A stretch of DNA of 64,000 nt from DATATB01 sp036268995 (GCA_036268995.1 DATATB010000095.1:1-64000), one strand, 5' to 3'; shown: positions 15,739 through 25,290, numbered from the stretch's first letter. Numbers and translations are program-made. The notes: generated by a model not told the origin, from the letters alone.

Positions 15739-17055
15739 ATGCTTCGCCCGATCCCGTTTGCGCTTGCGTGCCTGCTGCTGTGCAACCAAACCGCTCGCGG
15801 CGACGATTGGCCGCAGTGGCTGGGACTTAAGCGCGATAGTCTGTGGCGCGAGAGTGGCACCATCACGAAGTTTCCCTCCGGCGGAGCGAAGATTCTGTGG
15901 CGCTCGAGCGTGGCCGGCGGTTATGCCGGGCCGGCCGTGGCAGCCGGCCGGGTGTTTGTCACCGATTACGTGCGCGAGGAGGGCGAAGCCGCCAATGATC
16001 CCAATGCCCGGACCAAGCTGCGCGGCAAGGAACGCGTGCTGTGCTTCGACGCGGCCAGCGGCCAGCAACTTTGGAAGCACGAGTACGACTGCCCCTATTC
16101 GATCAGCTACCCGTCCGGGCCGCGCGCCACGCCAGCTGTAGAAGGCGGCCGGGTGTACTCGCTGGGGGCCGAAGGCAACTTGTTGTGCCTGGACGCCAGC
16201 GACGGCCGGCTGATCTGGCAGCGTGACTTGAAACGCGACTTCCAGGCGCCGACGCCGGTCTGGGGCTTCTGCTCGCACCCGCTGGTGGATGGCGACTCGC
16301 TGTTTCTGCTCTGTGGCGGGCCGGAGAGTATCGTCATCGCCTTGGACAAGCACAGCGGCAAAGACATCTGGCACGCACTGTCGGCCGCCGATGCCGGCTA
16401 TTGCCCGCCTATGCTGATCGAAGCTGGCGGCCGGCGGCAACTCATCGCCTGGGATCCGCTGACCATCAACGGCTTGGACCCCGCCACGGGCAAGGTCTTT
16501 TGGTCGGTCAAGCTCGAACCTGACTACGGCATGTCGATCGTCGCCCCGCGGCAGTCGGGCTCGTACTTGTTTGCCGGCGGAGTGAAAGGCAAGGGCGTCT
16601 GCCTGCGGCTGGATGCCGACAAGCCGGAGGTGCACGAACTGTGGCGAACTTCGAGCGATCGCGGCGTGGGTCCGGTCGATAGCCCGGTGGTGCCGGTCGG
16701 CGACGTGATGTATGCCGTGGATCGCGAGGGTGAACTGAGGGCCGTCGAATTGCCTACCGGGCGGCGCTTGTGGCAAACCTACGCAGCCACCACCGGCGAC
16801 CGCCGTGCCAATTCGGCCAGCGCCTTCATGGTCCGCAACGGCGACCATTTCTACATTATGAACGACCAGGGCGAATTGATCATCGCCCGGCTCTCGCCGG
16901 AAAAGTACGAGGAGCTGGATCGGGCCAAGATTCTCGAGCCCACGAACGAGGCCTTCGGCCGCAACGTGGTTTGGAGCCATCCGGCGTTTTCCGGCCGCCG
17001 GATGTTTGCCCGCAACGACAAGGAGCTGGTCTGCGTCTCGCTCGCAGCGGAATAA
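15739..17055 (+). CDS. Secreted PQQ-binding-like beta-propeller protein
   Basis: The 438-residue protein has a short signal peptide (MLRPIPFALACLLLC) and the planctomycete propeller opening DDWPQWLG. Repeated blades follow with the PQQ/BamB pattern: AGPAVAAGRVFV, VLCFDAASGQQLWKHEY, ATPAVEGGRVYSLG, NLLCLDASDGRLIWQRD and INGLDPATGKVFWSV. These are usually structural or quinone-binding-like repeats without proven cofactor. It probably acts in the periplasm. It converges on the HEAT-repeat gene with only 4 bases between stops. Confidence 0.85.
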   Translation: MLRPIPFALACLLLCNQTARGDDWPQWLGLKRDSLWRESGTITKFPSGGAKILWRSSVAGGYAGPAVAAGRVFVTDYVREEGEAANDPNARTKLRGKERVLCFDAASGQQLWKHEYDCPYSISYPSGPRATPAVEGGRVYSLGAEGNLLCLDASDGRLIWQRDLKRDFQAPTPVWGFCSHPLVDGDSLFLLCGGPESIVIALDKHSGKDIWHALSAADAGYCPPMLIEAGGRRQLIAWDPLTINGLDPATGKVFWSVKLEPDYGMSIVAPRQSGSYLFAGGVKGKGVCLRLDADKPEVHELWRTSSDRGVGPVDSPVVPVGDVMYAVDREGELRAVELPTGRRLWQTYAATTGDRRANSASAFMVRNGDHFYIMNDQGELIIARLSPEKYEELDRAKILEPTNEAFGRNVVWSHPAFSGRRMFARNDKELVCVSLAAE

Positions 17056-17059
17056 AGGC

Positions 17060-17947
17060 TTACGCGTCCTTGCTCAACACGATCAGCGATTGTGCCGCGC
17101 GGACGCGGACGTCGACCGCCGGATCGTCCAGCAGGTGTACCAAAGGCTCGGCCAGATCGACGGCGTGGCAATAGCCGGCCATTTCGGCCGCGTACGTCCG
17201 CAGTTCGGGGTTGGCGTCGCTCAGGTAGGCGGCCAGTGCCTTGCGGCCTTGCGCATCGCCTAAGGCCGCCAAAGCGATCAGCTCGTAAGCCTTGGCCGTC
17301 GGCTCGGTTTCGCGCGCGGCGGCGGCGGACAGCGCGGGCAAATCGCGCGCGTCCCCCAAGCGAGCCAGCAGCCAGGCGCATACTTGCCGTACCTCGCCGC
17401 GGTTGTCGGTCAATTCCGAGCGGATGAGCCCCACGGCGCCGGCATCGCCCGAGCGAGCCAGCGCGGCGGCGGCCATCAGTTGCAGCTTGGGATTTTCCGT
17501 CTGCTGAAACGCTCGGCGCAACAGCGCCAGGTCGCCCAACTGCGCGATCTTGTAGAGGCTCTCGGCCGCATGCGTGTGGCCGTAGGTATCCTTCTTTCCC
17601 AGCACGGTTACGAGCACCGAGATTCGCGACAGGCGGTCGGCCCGAACCAACTCGCGGGCCAGGCCGCAGCGGCGTTGGTCGTCGCGCTCGGTCGCCAGAC
17701 GGGGTTCGAGCGCCGAGCGGACGTCAGCCTGGTGGCCGGCCAAGGTCAACGCCTCGGCCGCGTGCATGGCCGGCCAGAAGTCGTCGCCCACGAGCGCCGT
17801 GCGAAGCTGCGTCAAACACTTGGCCTGCACTCCGGCAGGCAGCCGATATTTCATGTCCGCTCCCCAACAAAACGTGGCAGGCCACAATAAGGCCCACAGA
17901 CAAAGCACCCGACGATTAAGGATCGAGCGAAAAACCATCAGCGGCAT
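17060..17947 (-). CDS. Secreted HEAT-repeat protein
   Basis: The 295-residue protein has a signal-like segment (VLCLWALLWPATFCWGAD) and then helical repeats throughout (FWPAMHAAEALTLAGHQ, YGHTHAAESLYKIAQLGD, LQLMAAAALARSGDAGAV, VRQVCAWLLARLGDARDL, LRTYAAEMAGYCHAVDL, VRVRAAQSLIVLSKDA). This is a HEAT/PBS-lyase-like solenoid, a protein-binding scaffold; no catalytic motif is seen. It is downstream of a DUF1501 gene on the same strand (33-base gap), so the two may be cotranscribed. Confidence 0.82.
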   Translation of the reverse strand: MPLMVFRSILNRRVLCLWALLWPATFCWGADMKYRLPAGVQAKCLTQLRTALVGDDFWPAMHAAEALTLAGHQADVRSALEPRLATERDDQRRCGLARELVRADRLSRISVLVTVLGKKDTYGHTHAAESLYKIAQLGDLALLRRAFQQTENPKLQLMAAAALARSGDAGAVGLIRSELTDNRGEVRQVCAWLLARLGDARDLPALSAAAARETEPTAKAYELIALAALGDAQGRKALAAYLSDANPELRTYAAEMAGYCHAVDLAEPLVHLLDDPAVDVRVRAAQSLIVLSKDA

Positions 17948-17980
17948 GAATCACCTTCCAGCGGCCGTGACCGCGTAAGC

Positions 17981-19351
17981 TTATCCGATGAGCGCCGGCT
18001 GGGCGTTGCCGGTGGGCACCAGCCGATGTGGCCGGCCGAGTTGGTCGTGCAGAAGCGTGTCGGGCGGGATCCCCAGTTGCTGGTACAGCGTAGCCAAAAG
18101 TTCGGCCGGAGTCAGCGCGTCGCGGGCGGGAAAAGCCCCGCTGCGATCGCTGGCGCCGTGTACGTAGCCGCGCTTGAATCCTCCGCCCGCCATCAGCACG
18201 CTATAGCAGTAATTCCAATGATCGCGGCCGGCCGCGGCATTGACCTTCGGCGACCGGCCGAAATCGCCCAGCACCGCGACGATGGTCCGCTCGAGCAGCC
18301 CGCGCTCGTGCAGATCGTCCAGCAGCGCGGAGCAGGCGTGATCGAATTGCGGCAGCAGCGTGTCGCGGAGCTTGACGAAATTGCCGCCGTGCGTGTCCCA
18401 CGTGGCATTGGCATCCGGCGCCCATGAGACGGTCACGGCGCGCGTGCCGGCTTCGATCATCCGCCGGGCCAGCAGCACGCTTTGACCATAAATATTGCGG
18501 CCATAGGCAGCACGCGTGGCCGGCGGCTCCTGGTCGATGGCCAAGGCCTGGCGCGCGGCCGACGAAGCCAGCAGGTTGAGCGCCGAACGCTGGAACTCGT
18601 CCATCGCACCCAGCGACTGCTCGCCCAGCGGACCAGCGAACCAGCGGTCCACGTTTTCCAGCAAGCGGCGCCGATCCGAGAGTCGCAACTGCGAAACGTC
18701 CGACGAGAGCGTCAACTCGGGCACGCGGAAGTCGGGCTCGTCGGGGTTTTGGAGAATGAACAGCGGATCGCAGCCGTGCCCCAGCAATCCGCCAAAAAAA
18801 CCCGGCTGCGGCGGGCCGGTGCGCCCTTCTTTGGTCATGTACGGCAGCACGACGTGTGGCACGCGATCGGCCGCTGCGGGACGAAAGAACGCCAGCGCGG
18901 CGCCAGGCGATGGATGATCCTGCGGGCTGCTGCCGGTAATTCGAGTTCCGTCGCCGCGGTCGTGCCCGGTCAGGCTGGTGTAAACCGCCTCGGCGTGTGA
19001 GTTGTTCACGCTGTGATGCATCGAGCGCACGAGCGTCGTGCGGTGCATCTGCCGGGCCAGCAGGGGCAAGTGCTCGCAGACCTGCGTCCCGGCGAGCGAA
19101 CTGTCGATCGGACGAAACTCGCCGCGAATGCCGGCCGGCGCCGCGGGCTTCATGTCCCACATATCCAAGTGGCTGGGGCCGCCATTGAGATGAATGACGA
19201 TGCAGGCATCGGCCTGGGGCGCGAGCCCAGCGGCTGCTGCCAGCCGGCGACCTCCCAAGAGTTGGGCCAGCGTCAGGCCTGCCAAGCCGCTGGTGACGCG
19301 AAGCATCTGCCGTCGCGTGCAGCCGCGGCCGTTTGCAGATAGACTTGTCAT
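17981..19351 (-). CDS. DUF1501 sulfatase-like protein with Tat signal
   Basis: The 456-residue protein begins with a twin-arginine leader (CTRRQMLRVTSGLAGLTLAQ). The DUF1501 hallmarks follow: IVIHLNGGPSHLDMWDMKP, RSMHHSVNNSHAEAVYTSLTG, VSWAPDANATWDTHGGNF, VAVLGDFGRSPKVNAAAGRDHW and GGGFKRGYVHGASD (each given in part). The family belongs to the alkaline-phosphatase/sulfatase superfamily and is abundant in planctomycetes, often beside cytochrome-type PSCyt partners; none is adjacent here. Exact reaction is unknown. Confidence 0.9.
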   Translation of the reverse strand: MTSLSANGRGCTRRQMLRVTSGLAGLTLAQLLGGRRLAAAAGLAPQADACIVIHLNGGPSHLDMWDMKPAAPAGIRGEFRPIDSSLAGTQVCEHLPLLARQMHRTTLVRSMHHSVNNSHAEAVYTSLTGHDRGDGTRITGSSPQDHPSPGAALAFFRPAAADRVPHVVLPYMTKEGRTGPPQPGFFGGLLGHGCDPLFILQNPDEPDFRVPELTLSSDVSQLRLSDRRRLLENVDRWFAGPLGEQSLGAMDEFQRSALNLLASSAARQALAIDQEPPATRAAYGRNIYGQSVLLARRMIEAGTRAVTVSWAPDANATWDTHGGNFVKLRDTLLPQFDHACSALLDDLHERGLLERTIVAVLGDFGRSPKVNAAAGRDHWNYCYSVLMAGGGFKRGYVHGASDRSGAFPARDALTPAELLATLYQQLGIPPDTLLHDQLGRPHRLVPTGNAQPALIG

Positions 19352-19365
19352 TCACAACCCCAATC

Positions 19366-19384
19366 CCTCTCCCTTTGGGAGAGG
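19366..19384. repeat. Short hairpin repeat between DUF1501 and amidohydrolase genes
   Basis: cctctccc (19366-19373) pairs with gggagagg (19377-19384) across a 3-base loop, followed by ttaggtgagggtg. This string is a familiar dispersed intergenic repeat in many bacteria. Confidence 0.6.
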
Positions 19385-19420
19385 TTAGGTGAGGGTGGTC
19401 CTTGGTTCCGGGCACCTACT

Positions 19421-20380
19421 TTAAGTCGGGCGCGGCACCCATTTATAGGCCTTGGCGGCATTGAGGCTCAAGAACTTTTTCAGGGCATCGGCCCCCCGCT
19501 GGCGAAAGTATTCGACCGCAATCCGCTGGACGGTGGGATACGTCGCAAAGCGCCGCGACACCGGCCAGTTGCTGCCGTAAATCAGCCGATCGGCACCGAA
19601 TGCGTTCCAGGCCACGTCCAGCACGGGACGGTAATAGTCGACGCTCTCGGGCACGGCCGCTGCGCGCGGTTGCACCTTCTCCACAAGCGCCGAGACTTTG
19701 CAGAATACGTTGGGGCACGCGCCGACCGCTGCCATGCCATTCTGCCACTCGCGCGGCGGAGCCTTGCCGTCGATCGGCGTGTTGGCGAGATGATTGACAA
19801 CTACGCGCAACCAAGGAAACCGGCGGGCGACCGAAAGCACGGTCGGCAGCATGTCCGGTCCGCCGTTGACGTCCAGTTCCAGATCGTGATCGGCCAGCCG
19901 CTTGAGGTCGTTCGCGAGCGACGACGGGTCGGCTGAGGCGAGCCGCTTGCCATTAACGCGAATGCCGCGAAACAACCGATGTTTGGCAAAACGCTCGAGC
20001 TGGCCGGCGAACGACGGCGTGGCGGGTTCGAGATGGCCGACGATGCCGACAATCAGCGTCTCGCGATCGGCCAGGTCCAAGAGCCATTGGTTGTCTTCCA
20101 GCCAAGGGCTGGCTTCGACGACAATCGTGCCTTGCACGGCCGGGCCGGCCGCACGGCGAAAATCGGCCGGCAGCGTTTTTCGAAAGAGGACCGGATCATT
20201 CTTATTTGGCCAGGGCACGCCCTCCGGCCGCGTCGGATCGTAGAAATGCACGTGCGCATCGATGATCGGCGGCAGGGGCGACTCCGGAACCTCGGCCGAT
20301 GCGGGCTGAGTACTCAGCGTCGCGGTGGCTGCCGCCAGGCTGCATCCGAGAAACCCGCGCCGCGTTTGCTTTGCCGGCAT
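19421..20380 (-). CDS. Amidohydrolase-family TIM-barrel protein with Tat signal
   Basis: The 319-residue protein has a Tat leader (TRRGFLGCSLAAATATL) and the metal-binding start IIDAHVHFYDPTRPEG. The barrel segments VQGTIVVEASPWLEDNQWLLDLAD, RFPWLRVVVNHLANTPIDGK and LIYGSNWPVS (parts) follow. It resembles the 2-pyrone-4,6-dicarboxylate lactonase/AMDHD amidohydrolase group, which hydrolyse lactones or decarboxylate. The leader implies an exported enzyme. It lies between a Gfo/Idh/MocA gene upstream and DUF1501 downstream on the same strand, a plausible catabolic cluster. Confidence 0.88.
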   Translation of the reverse strand: MPAKQTRRGFLGCSLAAATATLSTQPASAEVPESPLPPIIDAHVHFYDPTRPEGVPWPNKNDPVLFRKTLPADFRRAAGPAVQGTIVVEASPWLEDNQWLLDLADRETLIVGIVGHLEPATPSFAGQLERFAKHRLFRGIRVNGKRLASADPSSLANDLKRLADHDLELDVNGGPDMLPTVLSVARRFPWLRVVVNHLANTPIDGKAPPREWQNGMAAVGACPNVFCKVSALVEKVQPRAAAVPESVDYYRPVLDVAWNAFGADRLIYGSNWPVSRRFATYPTVQRIAVEYFRQRGADALKKFLSLNAAKAYKWVPRPT

Positions 20381-20412
20381 GCGACCACCTCACTACGTGC
20401 GAAAGAAACGGT

Positions 20413-21684
20413 TCAGCGTTGCTGCAAGACTGAGCCGAAGCGCGCGGGGTCGGGCATTTCCTGCCGTGTGAATTCGCGCTCGGCATACTCGGAGATATCG
20501 ACGAAGGCCGACTGCTTTTCGCTCGATTCGTAACCGGCCATTAGCACGGCCATCGTATCCCAGGCCAGCAGCGCACCCGATTGCGGCCAGCGGTCGGCTT
20601 CCAGCACGCAGTCCAGGGCGTCGCTCAATTCGCTCACGTAGCCGTGGGCCACGAACTGGTTGGCCCGGGGAAAACTCGTGCCCTCGGCCGTTGGCAGTTT
20701 CTCGCGCATCAGCAGCCGACCGGCGTCGCTGCCCCGCGGCAGAAACAACTCGTGCTCGTTGTTGGGATTGATGCGTACGTCGTATTGGGCAAAGTCCGTG
20801 ATCACCGATAGTTCGTTGCGAATGCCGCTGATGCTCAAGTCGTGGCCCAGCACTTCGGCGACCGTCTGATCGTCGAACACCACGGTGATCCGGCCGAAGT
20901 CATCGACATTTTGCATGACGCGGAAGTGCTCGCCACTCTCGGGCGGCTGGTGCTTGAGCACTTGCAAGGCCACGGCCGAAACGCGCACGGGCCGGATCGG
21001 CCGGCCATCGCGCAGGATGCCCTCGACCTGCTTCAAGTACAAGCATGGGCCGAGCGGATGGCAGGCCTTGTTGAACAGGGCCCCGCCGCCGGAGCGCTCG
21101 GGCGTATCGTAAGCCGGGGCATGCGAGCCCTGGTGAGCGCACACGCCGCGCTGATACAGAATTTTGCCTTTGCCCCGCGTCCGGGCTTCGAGAAGAAGCT
21201 GCACAATGGCCTTCACGCCGTCGACATAGACAAAATCTTCGGCATACAGCAGTTTGCTGCCGGCGCGGCGCACCTGGTCGAGCACTTCGGCCAGATATTC
21301 CATCGACTCGTGCTTGCGAGTGCCGGCGTCGGCGGATCGGCTGTCGCGATAGCCGGGCCAGATGACCGGCGGCTTTTCCAGCACGATCACGCGCACGCCC
21401 GCCGCGGCGGCCTCGATGGTGTATCGGCCATGCGCGTCGTTGGCGCAGACAATGTTGTCGATATCCGGCCGCACCTCGGCCAGCATGCCGGCATGATCGG
21501 CGAACGCGGCGGCCACGCCGTGGTTGGCGGCGAACCGTTCGGCATTGGCCCGCTGGCCCGAGGTCACGCCGGCCAGCACGATCCGTACGCCGCTCTTGTG
21601 CGGCACCAGCGCATAACTGCGGGCCGTGTAGTCGGCGGCGAACCCCGTGCCGTTGATCGTAACCTGGATCGTGCGATCGAGCAT
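20413..21684 (-). CDS. Gfo/Idh/MocA-family oxidoreductase
   Basis: The 423-residue protein lacks a signal peptide. It has the Rossmann start IQVTINGTGFAADYTARSY, then VRIVLAGVTSGQRANAERFA, CANDAHGRYTIEAAAAGV and the catalytic motif VLEKPPVIWPGY, followed by a beta-sheet domain (GGGALFNKACHPLGPCLYL). It is a cytoplasmic NAD(P)-dependent dehydrogenase of unknown sugar substrate. The frame is open upstream to 21933, but the ATG at 21682-21684 begins just before the Rossmann strand. It is divergent from the DUF1501 gene at 21949. Confidence 0.88.
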   Translation of the reverse strand: MLDRTIQVTINGTGFAADYTARSYALVPHKSGVRIVLAGVTSGQRANAERFAANHGVAAAFADHAGMLAEVRPDIDNIVCANDAHGRYTIEAAAAGVRVIVLEKPPVIWPGYRDSRSADAGTRKHESMEYLAEVLDQVRRAGSKLLYAEDFVYVDGVKAIVQLLLEARTRGKGKILYQRGVCAHQGSHAPAYDTPERSGGGALFNKACHPLGPCLYLKQVEGILRDGRPIRPVRVSAVALQVLKHQPPESGEHFRVMQNVDDFGRITVVFDDQTVAEVLGHDLSISGIRNELSVITDFAQYDVRINPNNEHELFLPRGSDAGRLLMREKLPTAEGTSFPRANQFVAHGYVSELSDALDCVLEADRWPQSGALLAWDTMAVLMAGYESSEKQSAFVDISEYAEREFTRQEMPDPARFGSVLQQR

Positions 21685-21781
21685 GATGCCCAGGTTATAC
21701 AACAAGCAGCATGGCCGCAGTAAAAAAGCGTGCCCGGCCGCTGGCACGCACAGCGCGGAGCAGAACACCCCTAATAAAAGA

Positions 21782-21810
21782 TTGACACCGATCCCCCGCA
21801 GGGGTAGTTT
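21782..21810 (+). promoter_or_regulatory. Possible promoter for the tandem DUF1501 genes
   Basis: A consensus TTGACA at 21782-21787 follows an A-rich patch (taataaaaga). After 17 bases comes tagttt (21805-21810), a weak -10. It is oriented toward the DUF1501 gene, about 140 bases before its start. Low certainty because the -10 is poor. Confidence 0.3.
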
Positions 21811-21948
21811 GCGCTCACGCTGGCCCCACTGGCCTGCGCTGTGGACCTCCCGTTTGGTCTTTGCCTGCCAGGATTTCCTACCCGAATTTTTTGCCTGGGC
21901 GTCTGCAATCGGACCCGCCCGGGCATGCACCACGCCGGAGCCCAGGGA

Positions 21949-23382
21949 ATGTTGTGGCTCAACGGTTCAACCGCCGATTTGCGGCGCGGCTGGTCGCGCC
22001 GGGATTGTTTGCGGGCCGGTCTGATGGGTGCGCTGGGCGGTCTGGCGACTCCTGCCGCCAGTGGCGCGGCGACGGATCAAGACCGGCCGGCCGGTTTTGG
22101 TCAGGCCGACGCCTGTATCTTCATCTATTTGTTCGGCGGCCCCAGTCATATCGACATCTGGGACATGAAGCCCGACGCGCCCGAGGGCATTCGGGGCGAA
22201 TTCAAGCCGGTGGCCACCAACGTACCCGGCGTGCAGATCACGGAGCACCTGCCGCGTTTGGCACGACACGCCGACAAATATGCCGTGCTCCGCTCGCTGA
22301 CGCATGGAGACAACTCGCACGGCTCGGCCGGTCATATCATGATGACCGGTCATCGTCCGCGGCTGCCGGGCGAGATCCCGCCGTCGATTGACGACTTTCC
22401 GCACTTTGGCTCCGTGCTGGGACGCGTGGGCTCGGGCCGGCAGTCACCATTGCCGTATGTATCGCTGCCGCAAGTGCTCGAAACCAGTACGAACGTCGTG
22501 CCGGGCCAGAACGGCGGCTTCCTGGGGCGTGCGGTCGATCCTTTCCGCCTGGCGCGGCCCGACGACGGCCGGCTGCTCTTCGATGTGCCGCTGGTGCGCT
22601 TGCCCGATGGCGTCGACGAGCGCCGATTGCACGAGCGGGCCGCACTGCTGGGCCAATTGGAAGCATATTGCCGCACGGCCGACAGCAGCGATTGCCGCGA
22701 TCGCTCGGCGATTTTCGACCGGGCCATGCGATTTCTGGCGGCACCGGCCACGGCGGGCGCCTTCCAGCTCGACCGCGAGCCGGCCGCGCTGCGCGAACGC
22801 TACGGCATGAACGTGTTCGGCCAGAGCCTGCTGCTGGCGCGGCGGCTGGTCGAGGCCGGCGTGCGGACGATCATGGTGGGCTGGCCCGACCGCACCGAGC
22901 CCGAGGCCTTTATCAACAACGGCAAGCTCGACGGCAAGCCGGTGGCGCTGTGGGATACGCACGGCACCAACGTGGGCAACACGCCGAATTTTCCGGTGCT
23001 GCGCGAGCAGGCGCTGCCGGTGCTGGATCGCGCGTCGTCGGCGCTGCTGGAAGATTTGAGCGATCGCGGACTGTTACGCCGCACGCTGATCGTGTGGACG
23101 GGCGAATTCGGCCGCTCGCCGCGGGTCAACAGCATGGCCGGCCGCGATCATTACGGCAACGTATTTTCGGCCATGCTGGCCGGCGGCGGCATTCGCGGCG
23201 GCCAGGTGTACGGCTCGTCGGATCGGATCGGCGCCTGGCCGCAGGACAACCCCGTGCTGCCCGGCGATTTTTCCGCCACGCTGTATCACGCCCTGGGCCT
23301 CAAGGCCGACACCATGCTGGCCGACCGCTTGGGCCGGCCCCTGCGATTGTGCGAAGGCCAGCCCTTGCGGACATTGTTCTAA
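21949..23382 (+). CDS. DUF1501 sulfatase-like protein
   Basis: The 477-residue protein has an N-terminal basic/RR leader (WSRRDCLRAGLMGALGGLA), then IFIYLFGGPSHIDIWDMKPDAPEG, LRSLTHGDNSHGSAGHIMMTG, MNVFGQSLLLARRLVEAGVRT, WDTHGTNVGNTPNF and IVWTGEFGRSPRVNSMAGRDHYG (parts), the DUF1501 core. The ORF extends upstream to 21841, but ATG 21949 gives a normal leader; ATG 21925 is an alternative. It heads a pair with the next DUF1501 gene (90-base gap). Presumed exported hydrolase-fold protein; reaction unknown. Confidence 0.9.
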   Translation: MLWLNGSTADLRRGWSRRDCLRAGLMGALGGLATPAASGAATDQDRPAGFGQADACIFIYLFGGPSHIDIWDMKPDAPEGIRGEFKPVATNVPGVQITEHLPRLARHADKYAVLRSLTHGDNSHGSAGHIMMTGHRPRLPGEIPPSIDDFPHFGSVLGRVGSGRQSPLPYVSLPQVLETSTNVVPGQNGGFLGRAVDPFRLARPDDGRLLFDVPLVRLPDGVDERRLHERAALLGQLEAYCRTADSSDCRDRSAIFDRAMRFLAAPATAGAFQLDREPAALRERYGMNVFGQSLLLARRLVEAGVRTIMVGWPDRTEPEAFINNGKLDGKPVALWDTHGTNVGNTPNFPVLREQALPVLDRASSALLEDLSDRGLLRRTLIVWTGEFGRSPRVNSMAGRDHYGNVFSAMLAGGGIRGGQVYGSSDRIGAWPQDNPVLPGDFSATLYHALGLKADTMLADRLGRPLRLCEGQPLRTLF

Positions 23383-23472
23383 ACGAAGTGTTTTTGACAC
23401 TCCTGCCTGCGTAGAACCACGCCCCCGCTTGAATTCCGCCAACCGCCACTTGCCTCATAGCAGGACGCAATC

Positions 23473-24867
23473 ATGTCTTCAGCGCCCAGCGTCCGCCACG
23501 CGGCCGAACATGCACGGTCGTTGTACGCCAATCCGATGCTGCCGACGAGCAGTGACCTGGTGCGGGTGGGTTCGCGTCGATGGTTTCTGCAAACGGGCGC
23601 GGCAGGCGTGGCGGGGCTTTCCATGGCGGACATGCTGCGCTTGCAAGGGCAAGCGGCCCCACTCTCGGCGCAGCGGGATAAGAAATCGGTGATCTTGTTC
23701 TGGCTGTCGGGCGGCCCCAGCCATCTCGATATGTGGGACCCGAAGCCGGCCGCTCCCCGCGAGATTCGCGGTCCCTACGACACGATCGCGACCAAGCTGC
23801 CGGGCGTGCGGTTCTGCGAACACCTGCCGCTACAAGCGAAAATTGCCGACAAGCTGTCGATCATTCGCTCGGTCGATTGTTCGGCCAGCAATCACACGCC
23901 GATCACGATGCAGGCCGGCAACTCGCTGGCGCGGCGAACGGACGACGGCAAAGACGGCGGCGGCTATCCTTCGATGGGCTCGATCGCCGCGAAGTTCCGC
24001 GGTGCCAATGTTCCCGAGATGCCCGGTTTCGTCGGCCTGGCTAATTCCTGGATTGCCGATGTCTGGGGGGCCGGCGAAATGGGCCGCGACTTCGATCCGG
24101 TCAAAGGTTTGGAAGTCCGCGATAAATTGGCGATGCCGCCGGGCCTGAGCCTGCCTCGTTTGCAGGACCGGCACGCACTGCGCACGCAGTTGGATAGCCT
24201 GGCAAAGTCTTGGCAGCGCCGCGGCGCGATGGCCGATCTCGATCGCAATCAACAGATTGCCTACGACATGGTGCTGTCGGGCAAGGTGCGCGACGCCTTC
24301 GATATTTCACGCGAGTCCGACTTGATGCGCGATGCGTACGGCCGCGGCAGCATCGGCGAAAAAGGCTTGCTCGCCCGGCGGCTCGTCGAGGCCGGCGTCA
24401 GTTACGTGCTCGTCAGCGGCGCGTGGGGCTACTTTGATCACCACGGCGACGAAGTGCAATGGGGCGGCATCCAGCGCGGATTGACGCCCCTGCTGCCGAC
24501 GATCGACCGCGTGCTGTCGACTCTCGTGCTCGATTTGGAAGACCGCGGCCTGCTCGACTCGACGCTGATTCTGATGATGGGCGAGTTCGGTCGTTCGCCG
24601 GTGATGACTGCGACGGCTGGTCGCGGCCACTGGACGAATGTCATGTCGATGGTCGTCGCCGGCGGCGGGCTGCCGCACGGCCAGGTGATCGGCAGCACCG
24701 ACGCGAAGGGCTACGGCGTCAAGACAGGCCGCGTGATTCCCGAGGATCTGGCGGCAACCGTGTTTCGCCACCTGGGCATCCCGCTCAATGCCCATTGGGT
24801 CAACACGCAAGGCCGCCCGATCCCCATTGTCGCCAATGGCGGCAGGCCGATCGCGGAGCTTTCCTAG
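23473..24867 (+). CDS. DUF1501 sulfatase-like protein
   Basis: The 464-residue protein has a leader with RRWFLQTGAAGVAGLSMADM (about 35-54), then ILFWLSGGPSHLDMWDPKPAAP, CEHLPLQAKIADKLSIIRSVD, YGRGSIGEKGLLARRLVEAGV, LMMGEFGRSPVMTATAGRGHW and GGGLPHGQVIGSTD (parts). It belongs to the larger DUF1501 subgroup with the NHTPITMQAGNSLARR region. It is clearly diverged from the neighbour at 21949, so the tandem is not a recent duplication. It is convergent with the Flp pilin gene. Confidence 0.9.
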   Translation: MSSAPSVRHAAEHARSLYANPMLPTSSDLVRVGSRRWFLQTGAAGVAGLSMADMLRLQGQAAPLSAQRDKKSVILFWLSGGPSHLDMWDPKPAAPREIRGPYDTIATKLPGVRFCEHLPLQAKIADKLSIIRSVDCSASNHTPITMQAGNSLARRTDDGKDGGGYPSMGSIAAKFRGANVPEMPGFVGLANSWIADVWGAGEMGRDFDPVKGLEVRDKLAMPPGLSLPRLQDRHALRTQLDSLAKSWQRRGAMADLDRNQQIAYDMVLSGKVRDAFDISRESDLMRDAYGRGSIGEKGLLARRLVEAGVSYVLVSGAWGYFDHHGDEVQWGGIQRGLTPLLPTIDRVLSTLVLDLEDRGLLDSTLILMMGEFGRSPVMTATAGRGHWTNVMSMVVAGGGLPHGQVIGSTDAKGYGVKTGRVIPEDLAATVFRHLGIPLNAHWVNTQGRPIPIVANGGRPIAELS

Positions 24868-24915
24868 CCGCGCCGACCTGCCGGACCAGTTGGTCAACAG
24901 GGCCAGCGGGAAGGA

Positions 24916-25086
24916 CTAGCTCGCCGTTTGCAGCGAGGCTGCGGCAGCCTGGAACACGCTGCTGGCGTTGGTGCCGATCGCTTGAATGGCGGTCAGGCAG
25001 ACGATCACGATCAGGGCCAGCATCACGGCGTATTCCACTGCGGTAGGGCCATCTTCAGAAGCCAAAAACCGGCGAATGAAGAGCAT
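24916..25086 (-). CDS. Flp-family type IVb pilin
   Basis: A 56-residue frame runs from ATG 25084-25086 to TAG 24916-24918. The product has a short basic start (MLFIRRFLASEDG) followed by TAVEYAVMLALIVIVCLTAI and a small polar tail. This is the Flp/Fap pilin pattern: prepilin cleavage around the Gly of EDGPTAVEYA, then the conserved Glu and a hydrophobic assembly helix. AAGGAG lies 8 bases before the start. Flp pilins form tight-adherence pili after assembly by Tad proteins. No tad/rcp/cpa gene is in the window, so the machinery must be elsewhere. Confidence 0.88.
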   Translation of the reverse strand: MLFIRRFLASEDGPTAVEYAVMLALIVIVCLTAIQAIGTNASSVFQAAAASLQTAS

Positions 25087-25290
25087 CGGAACTCTCCTTG
25101 AGATAGTGTGTTTGCCCCTAGTATTAAAACACTACTCCACGTTCGGCTCGGCTGCGGAATATTTGCGCGGCATGAGATCGCGAACGATTTGAAACGTCTG
25201 CACGCGGGCCTTTCGGTTGCCAGCCGCCGTACGATACGATGCATTGCGGTCTGTCGTTCCACATTCATCATTTATACTTCTGCACCCCCC

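Noticed and set aside
21949..24867. Tandem DUF1501 genes as a recent duplication
   Set aside because: Outside the superfamily motifs the two proteins differ throughout, including the leader and the middle insert, so they are separate subfamilies.
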